Assembly: GCA_029817715.1 (NCBI GenBank)
Contig: JARUPY010000606.1
Coordinates: 5,332,001-5,396,000 of the forward strand
Length of the DNA: 64,000 nt
Origin: Melastoma dodecandrum
Lineage: Eukaryota > Streptophyta > Magnoliopsida > Myrtales > Melastomataceae
Direction: 5' to 3'
Part shown: positions 31,575-40,960 of the stretch, one piece after another
How positions within the stretch are numbered: the first letter of the stretch is position 1
How the letters are laid out: the number at the start of each line of letters is the position of its first letter
The notes under the pieces: model-generated
Told to the model about the DNA's origin: nothing
The model's input: only the letters and a program-made list of their open reading frames with translations
Databases searched by the model: none
Made by a program: the position numbers and the translations under genes

Positions 31575-33329
31575 CTATATTAAATCCTGGATGATATTTC
31601 TAAAGGACAAACAGTCATTGGTAGCATGGGTGAAGGACCCATGCCACTTGCAGTAATTCCTATTCTTTTCCCTCTCTGTCTGAGGGACTCGATGGCCGGG
31701 CTTAAGCCTAATCCTTTTCCTTTGATATAGCCAGTCGAATATAGCGTCGACTTTATCCGTGTCGAAAGAATATTTTCTTTCCTCGGCATTCTTTTGGGAT
31801 GCTTTAGCTTTGGAATTCTTCTTAGTCAGGGGATCGCATATAGTCGACTCCCCCTTGACAAATTCCGCCATGTCGACTTCATAAGTGTCGACTTGGTAGG
31901 CTCGAGTCAGTTGGGCTTCCTCCGTAAGGAGCTGATAATACTCAGTAGCCCTCCTTGCTAAGTCATACAGGTCAACAAAGCGCTCGCCCTGCAGCTTTTT
32001 CCGGAACGGGATAGTCAGCGCATTTAATGCGAGAAGTAATTGATCCTTCTCCGGTATGGGGGGTGTACACCGCAATAGGGCCTTCCTAAGTTTCATTAGA
32101 AACTGCCCTGGGTGTTCTCCGTTAGCCTGCTTAAGGCGCATTACCTCAAACATCGATATGGGGGTGTCCAGTCGAGCAAAGGTTTTAACGAACATAGACT
32201 GCATCTGAGTCCACGAGGCTACTGACCCTGGCGGCAAACTCGCATACCACGTAAAGGCATCTCCCGTTAACGAGTTAGGGAAGAGCTTCAGTTTCCAAAA
32301 GTCGTTCCCAGCCGCCTCACCAAGTTGGTGAGTGAAGCGAGCGACATGCTCGAGTGGGGTCATTTCATCTTCACCCGAAAAACGAGTAAAGTCGGGCACC
32401 TTATAACCTCTAGGTAGAGGGAAATCCCTGTCGACATATGCAGGATAGGGAGACCTGTACAAACAGGCATCGTCTCGCCGGGCTATTCCGGGGACGACTT
32501 GCTCTATAACCTGAGTTATGGCCTCCCTCAAGTCTGGGGGTACACCGCCTACTGGGGCCTGCGCTGGAGGTCGAGTCGACCTTATCGGGCTGTATGGAGA
32601 TCTTTCCCCCATTGCCTGATTCGCTGGATCCCTCATGTAGAAAGAAGGTTCCTCCCGAAAGTTTCCACCTCGGGATCCAAGCTCATAGGGGTCTCCAGTC
32701 GCGTCGATTACAGGTTCTTTTCCAGGGCGACGAGACGGAATAAAATCCTCCCCTCGATCTGTTTCCTCTTGAAAGTCCTCTGCCTCATTCCAATACGTAT
32801 TCGTTGGTCGATTACGTGAAGAAGAGGGTCGACCAGGGGGAACCAGATTCCCGGGTTCGAAAAGAGCATTTGTCCTTATCTCAGACTGCTCAAAAGTCAC
32901 GTTACGTGGCCCTTGAGCAGTCCGTCGAGCGTCTGTCATGAACGTAGACTCCCTAAAGGGGGTTTCTCTCATATGAGGTCTTACTCTTTCCTCGTTTCTC
33001 GGGCCAGAAAGACGCCCTATTAGAGTTTGGACATCCATTAGAATACCCTTCATAGCAGTCAACTCCTGACGCACATCTCCTAGTTCCTTGTCGAACTCCA
33101 GTCTTGAAATAAATTCGGACGGGGTATGTGAATCAAAGGTGGACTGGTTTGTAGCTGCCTGGCCTCCTAGGGCCGGCGCTGGCAAGTCCATTCCCGGAGG
33201 AAGTTCTGACTGGTTTGTAGCTGCCTGGCCTCCTGGGGCCGGCGCTTCCAAGTTCATTCCCGAAGGAAGTTCCTGGTTTTCCCCATCTAAGGGATTCTGA
33301 GACTCACGGCTTCGAGTATTTCTCGGCAT
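31575..33329 (-). CDS. Tat gag polyprotein
   Basis: A 584-aa open frame from ATG at 33329. The N-terminus holds a doubled segment, two copies of a unit containing APGGQAATNQS or ALGGQAATNQS (residues about 25-65). A linker with KELGDVRQELTAMKGILMDV (coiled-coil-like) follows. The capsid-like retrotrans_gag core is at about 310-440: YKVPDFTRFSGEDEMTPLEH, FWKLKLFPNSLTGDAFTWYA and LMKLRKALLRCTP. The C-terminus includes ERKYSFDTDKVDAIFDWLYQ and a KWHGSFTHATNDCLSF zinc-knuckle-like end. It stops at a single TAG (31575-31577), after which the same frame stays open into protease. Readthrough or a point mutation are both possible. Confidence 0.92.
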   Translation of the reverse strand: MPRNTRSRESQNPLDGENQELPSGMNLEAPAPGGQAATNQSELPPGMDLPAPALGGQAATNQSTFDSHTPSEFISRLEFDKELGDVRQELTAMKGILMDVQTLIGRLSGPRNEERVRPHMRETPFRESTFMTDARRTAQGPRNVTFEQSEIRTNALFEPGNLVPPGRPSSSRNRPTNTYWNEAEDFQEETDRGEDFIPSRRPGKEPVIDATGDPYELGSRGGNFREEPSFYMRDPANQAMGERSPYSPIRSTRPPAQAPVGGVPPDLREAITQVIEQVVPGIARRDDACLYRSPYPAYVDRDFPLPRGYKVPDFTRFSGEDEMTPLEHVARFTHQLGEAAGNDFWKLKLFPNSLTGDAFTWYASLPPGSVASWTQMQSMFVKTFARLDTPISMFEVMRLKQANGEHPGQFLMKLRKALLRCTPPIPEKDQLLLALNALTIPFRKKLQGERFVDLYDLARRATEYYQLLTEEAQLTRAYQVDTYEVDMAEFVKGESTICDPLTKKNSKAKASQKNAEERKYSFDTDKVDAIFDWLYQRKRIRLKPGHRVPQTEREKNRNYCKWHGSFTHATNDCLSFRNIIQDLI

Positions 33330-33359
33330 TTGAGACTAAGATCTCTCTTTTTTTTATTA

Positions 33360-33382
33360 CTCCCACTGTGGTCGCCAAAAAC
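33360..33382 (-). other. Primer-binding site region of the Tat element
   Basis: The minus strand just inside the 5' LTR reads TTTTTGGCGACCACAGTGGG. PBS sequences begin with TGG. The tRNA cannot be named with confidence from memory. Confidence 0.55.
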
Positions 33383-33383
33383 G

Positions 33384-34419
33384 TGTTCGCGCACGGAACG
33401 GATCACGTCGGAAATATTTGGCAATGGACTCACAGTAGTTGTATTGTGGTCGCCAGTAAGAAGATGCACTAACTTTATACAGAAATAATGCAAGTCTTAC
33501 AATCTTTAGAGAATTAAAAGAAAAGGGCTTACAGCCATTAAAAGGGAAAAAGGGAAACGGTGGTGACGATGTGGGATCTTGTAGCGGCGGAGAACACGTG
33601 ACGAAGGCCTTGGAAGCTCACTCCGTCTGTGGTGGTTGCTGGCGGAAGGTCGTGACGAAGGCCTTGGAAGCTCGCTTCGTCGGAGGTGGTCGCTGGCGGA
33701 GAGTTGTGACGAAGGCCCTACGAGCTCACTTCGTCGGTGGTGTCGCTGGCGGAGGATTGACGGCAGAGGCCCTACGAGCTCACTCTGTCGGTGGGAGGGT
33801 AGTTGACCTATAAACCGGGTCAGGGCATCTAATTCCTAAGGTTGACGAACAAACTTCAGAGTTTTGGCTGTGTATGGTCGTGTCCTTATCTTGAAGAATT
33901 CCTCTGCTATTTATAGAGGACTTGTACGTGATTAACACGTAACAGATAGATCGTTTTGCAGATCGTGTTATAGATCGTGATCCCTAATATCGTGGGAGTG
34001 TCTTAACAACCCCCTTGATATATGGGATCACGTTCCTGGATATTTAAGATCAGTTACGATCCTTCACAAACGTGTTGGAAAATAAATTTATTTCAACCTT
34101 GTCGACTTGACTGATCTGTACGGACTACGATCGACTTGGTCGACTTATCCAAAATTCCGTCGACTTGGCCCTACTAGTAGGCCTAGCTACTGTCGAGTCA
34201 TCTTGGTTGACTTTGATTACCATATTCTTCCGTTGTGAGTCGACCTAGTCGACCCCGTTCATAAGTCGACCTAGTCGACCTCGTCATGAGTCGACCTAGT
34301 CGACTTTGTCATGAGTCGACCTAATGACAACTGCATCTTGGGCCGACTCGGACTATGACTTGAGGGATTACTGGGTTTCTGTTCTAAGTTCAGGCCCAAA
34401 ATTATTTGCCATGTCAACA
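33384..34419 (-). repeat. 5' LTR of the Tat element
   Basis: Same length as 21542-22577 with about eight mismatches. It contains copies of both LTR tandem repeats (33585-33797 and 34229-34332) and is followed by the CTGTC target duplication. Confidence 0.95.
33907..33916 (-). promoter_or_regulatory. LTR promoter TATA box
   Basis: The minus strand reads CTATAAATAG, a near-perfect plant TATA box in element orientation. Transcription would start about 30 bases downstream (near 33880) and read through the repeat array into gag. The other LTR has the same box at 22065-22074, where it would fire out of the element toward 21541. Confidence 0.65.
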
Positions 34420-34424
34420 CTGTC

Positions 34425-37067
34425 GTGGTGCAAGATATAAGGAACGAGCAAAGTAGAGCAAGAGTTCTTCCTTAGTTGAGACACTCTTACCTTTAAAACA
34501 AGACGAACTTGTGCTAGGCCTCAAGACATTATGACTCAGGTGCATGAGAACTGTGAAAAAACCACCGATTTCCGACATTTCATGTCACACGAGCTCCCTG
34601 ATTCCTGATTCGAAGGCATTCGGTTGGCCTCTCCAATCACCTTAAAAGGAGCCTCAACACCTGCAAACTTAATTTTTGTCGGGATGCAATAGTAACACAA
34701 GTGATAACTCTACGAAAGTAGAGTTATTTAGTCAATTTCATACTTATATTATGTTAGATTTGTGAAATATTACTTTTATTATTCCACAAGAAGTTTCGAT
34801 ACTGCCTAATTTTGCTTTATTTCAAGATAAAAGCGGAAACAAGAATATATTGACGTATCTACAAAGATTATGTGCAATTGAAGAGGATTTTGTTGCCTTG
34901 TACGGAGAGAGAAGGACGGTTATCCACAGAGACCTGGTGCAGATGCACGAACAGAAGAAAAAAAAAAGATTTTATTTTCAGATTTTCTTATATTATTTAG
35001 GTTTTATAAAAGACGGGGAACGACTTTTACGAAGGAGGAGGAACGATTAGGAGGAAAAGCAAGGGAGTTAGACTATCGCTTAGGATGTTTTTCTTTTCTT
35101 TAATTTGTGTTTCAAAAACAATGACTTTCTTTGTAAGGAATATGTTGAACCGAATTATGTAGTAGAATTTTCGGATCTCGTTCTAGAACAATTTCGTACT
35201 TTGGATGTTTATTTATTTCGTTTGATCGTAATGCATGCGATTTGTCTGATCAACGAATTATATTGATTTGTTATCCTAATTTAATCTCGGGACAGGAATT
35301 TTAGGAAAGAACATGAATGAAATAGCTTTGGTTAAGATCGCGGGAGTGAATTAGCTAGTAAAGTACTATCGGGAGATATACTTCTAGGCAACCATTAAAG
35401 GATTGATTCTTAATGCGTTTCTTGCCTTCGTTATTCACTATAGCGATATAGGTTTTATGGTGGTTTGGAATTGTCATTTATAAACTCGGGAGAGGCACTT
35501 TGGGACATGAGAATTCGGTTAGTGAACAAAATTAGTATGAATTTGGGATAAGCGAGTGAAGGGATTTAACGGAGGGGATACATGATCCTGCGCTTTTCTG
35601 ACTGATTGAATTCCGATTTCTTTGCTTTTGATTCTTTAATTTTCGTTTAGTTTTCAAGGTTATAAACTTATTTCTTTTATTGGCTTGGCTACATAAAAAT
35701 TGTGATTGTGTATGCTAAAAAAGTTTTATTCATGGGAATGATAACTCTACTCATCTTACATTACTTGTTGCGATCCGTATACTTTCGGCGTGCGAATTTA
35801 GCGATCAACAAGCTTTCCTCAATGTTGTCTCATCCACAGTCTTCTCCACCAGAAGTATTGCATGTCAGTGAACTTCAGAGAGTCTTCTCCACCAGAAGTA
35901 TTGCATATCAGTGAACTTCAGTTCTGAAAACCTTCTTCTGGGCTGAACAGAGGACCTCACAAGCTGCCAACATGTGCACCGTGTTTTCGAGCTCAGGAAA
36001 CAGTTACAGATGCTGTGCCACCGCTAAAGTCATTCTTCTGCATCCTGGTTTTCTGCGATATCTTTTGCCCTTAGAGCCTCCCCTTTGTTGCACCCCATGA
36101 CTATTAAACCCGTGCACAAACTTTTCTGAAGAGTTCAACGAAGGGCAGGCAGGACTGCAATGAAATAAGCCATAATCATCCAGCCATCAAAAGGGCACAA
36201 GCTCTCTACACTGCAACAGAGAGGGGAGACACCGTGACAGTAAAGCCAAAAGAAAAACAAGGAAAAATTCGACAGGACAATCCCATGTCCATACCCAGAA
36301 CAGATGGCCCATCATACAGACCTATGCATGTAAGTTGAAGGCCAGGCCAGAGATATTGGAAAGGATAACTTCTCTGATCTCGAATCAGCTTTCTCACAGC
36401 CGACGGTCACAATGGGCAAGCCTAGGTAGGACCTAAAGGAATTTTAGCGATGTCAGAAGAGGATAGGAAAAATAACAATGCAACTGGCAAGAACAAACGC
36501 AAACGCAATCAAGACAACTCCACTCCCTAAGGTTACTCCAAAAATCGCAATACGGCTTATTACAGTCGGTTGGCAAACTCTCAGCAATAAAATCACGACC
36601 ACCAGCCTCATAGCCCGTAAAGCATGGTGTCGGCTTAGGGAAAATCACTTAAAACTAAGGAATTGCGCTTCTCAACTTTCACGCATCCAACACCCCAGCA
36701 ACTTAAAAAACACGACCCTCGAGAACCGAAACAATCAACCCCAGACACCTCCTGCAGCTGAGAACCATATGAGGGTGGTGCCCCGTCTGGTACGGATTAT
36801 GGTAGGGATGATGCGGATATGGAGGCCTGCAGTTTGTCCATCCATGTATCCCCCTGGATTTGAGTTCTGTACCCAGCATGGACGGTGATCCTGTGCCTGC
36901 ATTTTTGCTTCATGAGTGTGGCGAGATCCGGAGGAGGACCTGATGCCCTGCGACGCTTCCTTTTCGTCTTCACTGCACTTCCGGACATGGCATCTTTCAC
37001 AGACCGGGGCCGCGTCAGAATTTGAAGATGCAGCAGAACGGCAGCAGTTTTCACAAGGGTCGACGAG
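34425..37067. other. Mostly non-coding, unassigned
   Basis: No gene is securely recognised. A minus-strand exon-like stretch at about 34690-34570 reads KFAGVEAPFKVIGEANRMP and could be a gene scrap. 34690-35700 is AT-rich. A perfect-looking 43-bp tandem duplication lies at 35838-35923. Minus-strand frames at 36800-37060 are low-complexity and basic and may belong to the adjacent FRIGIDA-like pseudogene, but this is not established. Confidence 0.4.
35838..35923. repeat. 43-bp tandem duplication
   Basis: AGTCTTCTCCACCAGAAGTA begins both units at 35838 and 35881. The two copies differ by one base in the middle (CATGTCAG versus CATATCAG). Confidence 0.85.
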
Positions 37068-39409
37068 TTAGCAGAAAACCTTGGCGCTCTCCTTTGATGT
37101 TGCAGAAAAAGATGTACCCCCGACAGCAGCTTTTGCAGAGGTTGCCAAGTTGGCAGCTTCGTCGTGTGAACATCCAGGAGAATTGCCGGTAACAGCGGGT
37201 TCCTCTCCCTTCTCTTGTTCCGACTCTGGACTATTCGATCCATCAGAATGCTCAATGTTGGAGACTTGCGCTTCGAGGCTACTGACCAAAAAATAAAATA
37301 AAAAAAAGCTTCGAGGCTATGTCCGCCTTCTGCTTTTCCAGATGTTGCAGGCGTGCTTCAAAGTATTCCATCAAAGATCTCGACTCGAGCTTGTAAAAGT
37401 TGATATATTTTATCACTACTCTCGTTGCAGTGAGCATCTATTCAATTGCATTCATCTGTAAGATACATAAGCTAAGATCGAGTCGTCCAACAATTCAGCA
37501 TAACAAAGTCTGGGGGCACCATAGATTATCCAAGGAACTGAAACCTGGACTAGGGGCGAGCCTGGATGAGCTTCACGTAGATCAGCCCCTTTCTTTTATC
37601 AGTGGGCCATATAATCTCCTTCAGAAGAGGCTCCGACGGAAACTTATCTTCCATCCCAAATGTGCGAGCATGCTTAAAAGCATGTAGCCAATTATTCTTC
37701 TCCACGAGTCTTTGAATCAAATCTGAAACGAAAAAAACGCGGGTCAGTTGACTCGGTAAGGGCCGCCACATTCCGGCCAAGCTTTTAACGGCATTCCCAA
37801 CTTTGAAATCCCCCTTTCCAGTCATATTTGAGGAAACATTATCCTTCGACGCATCAATAACAAGCCTTGCGGGATCAGGTGAAGTGTGTAGCACTCAAAG
37901 GCCTTTTCACAATCAACTTCTCCAATAAATATGATTTTCAAGCTCCTCCCACCTTTCCGGATGGATCGATTGACCCTTTTTTTTTGGACTCAATCTTCAC
38001 CCCTGAATTAAGATAACATCAAAATATCCATTTAATTTCCTCCAACAAATAATACAAAATTAAGGCAGACATAATTGCCCCTTAAGTAGCTAAATATTTT
38101 AGTTGTGAATACTAGTAAAGAAGATCAATCCTCTAGGATGAATATTTTTATTTAAAGCATCAACATATATCCGCAGCTGCTAAAGGCCAAAAAATTTCCC
38201 ATATCAAGGGAATAAGTAAGTTGGGATGGACTATGATGGTAATCAATGAGGAATCTACTTGTATCAAATTGTTCCAGAATTCAACCCGACAAATAAATGA
38301 CTAAGTCCTTTATGGCAGGCAATTAAACCATTCCACTAACTTAAAAACAAAAACCAGAGATTCCACTAATCCAAAAAGAAAACCAGAGATTCCAGTTAGT
38401 GAATACAGGGAACCGACGACTAATAGGTGCGGAATTGATCTATCCGGAAGAAGCCAAGGACATCATGTCGATATTCATGGATAAATCCAAGGGAATATTG
38501 CCATTCGCTTTAAAATGACAAACTAGATTAGCCAAAGTAGAGCAAATAACAGAGTAATGAGATGCATCTATTAACTTGTCCTATTTGTGCCTGATGTTCT
38601 GACAAATGAGGCATAGAATAATCAGCAGCGACAATACTTCGTCTGGCTTCGGCTGGAGTGGCTACTTTTGGATGCTTATTTAGATGACAGTCTGAAGGAA
38701 CTTCTGATGTTGTATCGGAAACTTAACATTTTGTGGGACAGTAGCTGGACTAGAGGCGGTCAACTTTGCAGAACAGCAAATCGTGCCAACCTCGTTTGCA
38801 CCACTTTCCAGATTAGGATTGTGTCCTAACGAAGAGATGATTTCCCTAATTCTTTCAGTGTGTTTAGACCTGATCCTCGGAATTCCTCGATGCATTCCGT
38901 TAGAGCATTCATTTCTGTCAACCTTCTTTCGCAGGCCTTCTTCTGTTTGTAGATTTCTCACATGTGAATAAGAGATGTACAACATTTTCAGGAGAAAAGA
39001 CAACAGTAGTTGTGAAATGACAAAGCTCTCAGAACGGCAAGACCGAGGATATGCCTGGAATTTTATCAGTACATCCAAGGACTCGACGTAGATCTGGCAC
39101 GTCGAGTTATCGCACACAGCCATCGATTGATTTCTTGATGCAATTAAGTTCCTCTCCTTCACCTGAACAGCGTCGCGCAGAGACTCCATCTCAACACAAT
39201 CGAACGTCATCGCGCCTCTGCTGGGCATACTTCTCGACCCTAATCAGCACCTCCCGCTGAAAATCGAGCCTAAAACCAACACGGATCAAATCATCCTCCA
39301 TCGACTTTAATTCCTTTGACTTCTCCAGCAGTGAGGCCTGCACGGACTCCACACCCTCACCCTCCTCCGCCGGGCAACAAACATCCCCGTCTCCTCCCAA
39401 AACCAACAT
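37068..39409 (-). pseudogene. FRIGIDA-like protein pseudogene
   Basis: FRIGIDA-like proteins are plant nuclear coiled-coil proteins, some acting in flowering-time control. On the minus strand an N-terminal coiled coil reads EKSKELKSMEDDLIRVGFRL and VEKYAQQRRDDVR (39340-39195), followed by the KSIDGC region near 39120. The conserved C-terminal domain appears at 37894-37560: TSPDPARLVIDASKDN, DLIQRLVEKNNWLHAFKHAR and FGMEDKFPSEPLLKE. A probable C-terminal segment reads MEYFEARLQHLEKQKADIAS near 37370-37310. In-frame stops and frame changes separate the pieces (for example near 39190 and 39050), and the middle of the conserved domain is largely missing. Related scraps sit near 18800 and at 54837-54930. 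Confidence 0.6.
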
Positions 39410-39566
39410 ATGGAAATATTACGTTTATTATTAATTTAATATAAATTAATATATATTCATCAGATTTTTTTTTTTGGTAGAATATATTAATCAGATTTTA
39501 AAACATTCGGTCTGCCCTCCCCCATCCACATCCCGCCATTTCCCCTCTCTCCCTTCTCCGACCAGC

Positions 39567-40694
39567 ATGCAGGGAAACATCCTTCGGCCGCCGGGTAGCG
39601 CCGCCAGAGAGCGGCAGCAACTTCTAATCCAGAGCGTACGAGAGAGGTCGGGCTCGGCTGATGAAAGCCATCAACGGTTGAAGAAGCTGACAGGATCCGG
39701 CGGTGATTCACTCACCTTGACCGCAGCGGAAAATGATTACAAGTCGGCTTTGGCATCCTACCGGAGATCCGTGCATGACCTTAAGTCATTCAAATGGATG
39801 GAGTATGGAAATTCCATCGTTGCTAAGGTTTGGAGTTCTTCTCTCACGAGTAGTCTGGTTCAAGTTTGGTTCATCACTTGTTCTGTAGGTAGATTTCGTT
39901 GCTGACCAGGTTGATAATCACTTCTGGCTTTATTTCGCTGCTGACCTTGATCATATGTTCTGGCTTAGTTTAGTTGTTGGCCCCTTAGGGTTGATTCTAT
40001 TGTTCGAGGAGTTTGGTTCATCATCTGTTCTGTAGGTAGATTTCGCTGCTGGCCAGGTTGATAATCCGTTCTGGCTTAATTCGCCGCTGGCCTTGATCAT
40101 ATGTTCTGCCTTAGTTTCGTTGTTGGCCCCTTAGGGTTGATTATGTTGTTCGAGGAGTTTGGTTCTCTGTAGGTAGATTTCGCTGCTGGCCTTGATCATA
40201 TGTTCTGCCTTAGTTTTGTTGTTGGCCCCTTAGGGCTGATTATGTTGTTCGAGGAGTTTGGTTTTCTGTAGGTAGATTTCGCTGCTGGCCAGGTTGATAA
40301 TCTGTTCTGGCTTAATTTTGCTGCTGGCCCTAAGGTTGATCTGTTATTCGAGGAGTTAGGCTTTAGTTTCGAACTTATCGAAATTGTCATATATTGGAAT
40401 TTGTGATACTGTATATTTTGTTAACTTGATCTTTAACTTAACTTTTTATTTACAGCTCAATGATAGTTCCACGAGTGATCCTTCTATGTCACTCATTATG
40501 GAACATCTCTCCCTTTGTGAGGCGAAACAAGGAACTGGTACATGCTGCCGCTATGACAAACACAGAAAGGGATTTTTCACTCGTGCATCTTTTAGAGGCT
40601 GAGATGGTCGAGATCATTATCCATGTTGGCGATGCTTGCCAACGGTGGAAGGAAGGCCAATGGCTGGCCTTCCTTCGTGAGAACAACCCGTGAG
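39567..40694 (+). pseudogene. Unrecognised two-exon gene, founder-like copy of the exon amplified downstream
   Basis: The family is not recognised. Exon 1 (39567-39827) is open from ATG and reads ARERQQLLIQSVRERSGSAD, HQRLKKLTGSGGDSLTLTAA and YRRSVHDLKSFKWMEYGNSI, a helical, charged protein. After a 628-bp intron, exon 2 (40456 to about 40694) reads LNDSSTSDPSMSLIMEHLSL. It then changes frame after CEAK and continues NKELVHAAAMTNTERDFS and VGDACQRWKEGQWLAFLREN before a stop. The array at 56-64 kb holds eight more copies of exon 2 with its intron end but no exon 1. The frameshift suggests a pseudogene, about 166 aa if intact. It starts about 160 bp from the FRIGIDA-like pseudogene, head-to-head. 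Confidence 0.55.
39889..40360. repeat. Intronic tandem repeat, four units
   Basis: Units begin GTAGGTAGATTTCGCTGCTG at about 39889, 40034, 40157 and 40268. They contain TTGATCATATGTTCTG, TTGTTGGCCCCTTAGGG and GTTCGAGGAGTTTGG in varying completeness (about 100-146 bp each). A single related unit is kept in the intron part of each array unit downstream. Confidence 0.8.
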
Positions 40695-40960
40695 CGGTAA
40701 ACTCTTCAGCAGACTTGCCTGACTTTAAAGTAGCTTTCTGTCAGATAACATCGATCGTAATACTCTCAATATTAATCCTTGTGCAGGCTCATACGCGACA
40801 AAGGAGACAAACACCTTTTTGTGTACATAAACACCTTGCGTGCTCACCCTTTTCTGCACATAAGCATACACGTGGACTAGAAACACACATTTTACATTGG
40901 TTCGAGACAATAGGCAGATACTTGTCTCAGACACGTTAGGAAGATACTCTCTTAGACATT
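40695..40960. repeat. Array-type sequence between exon 2 and MED14
   Basis: Matches the start of the 3' part of the units at 56.8-64 kb, including a GTGCAG acceptor-like site followed by GCTCATACGCGACAAAGG and the CACCCTTTTCTGCACATA phrase. It ends abruptly against MED14 sequence near 40960, so the MED14 pseudogene is joined here to a truncated array unit. Confidence 0.65.

Larger units (their letters stand above)
21542..34419 (-). mobile_element. Ty3 LTR retrotransposon, Tat lineage, carrying an antisense plant-mobile-domain gene
   Basis: A 12,878-bp element with 1,036-bp LTRs and a perfect 5-bp target duplication CTGTC (21537-21541 and 34420-34424). The LTRs differ by about eight substitutions (0.8%), so it inserted very recently. 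Element genes run on the minus strand: gag, protease, RT, RNase H, a second RNase H, integrase. The second RNase H and the extra gene opposite to pol, between integrase and 3' LTR, are hallmarks of the Tat/Ogre/Retand group. Lesions are an in-frame TAG between gag and protease, a frame change into RT, a TAG before integrase and a Glu-to-Gly change in the integrase active site. The plus-strand gene has none. GTCGAC is strikingly common throughout. Confidence 0.95.

Noticed and set aside
36478..36888. 136-codon plus-strand frame
   Set aside because: Low-complexity composition with no family resemblance.
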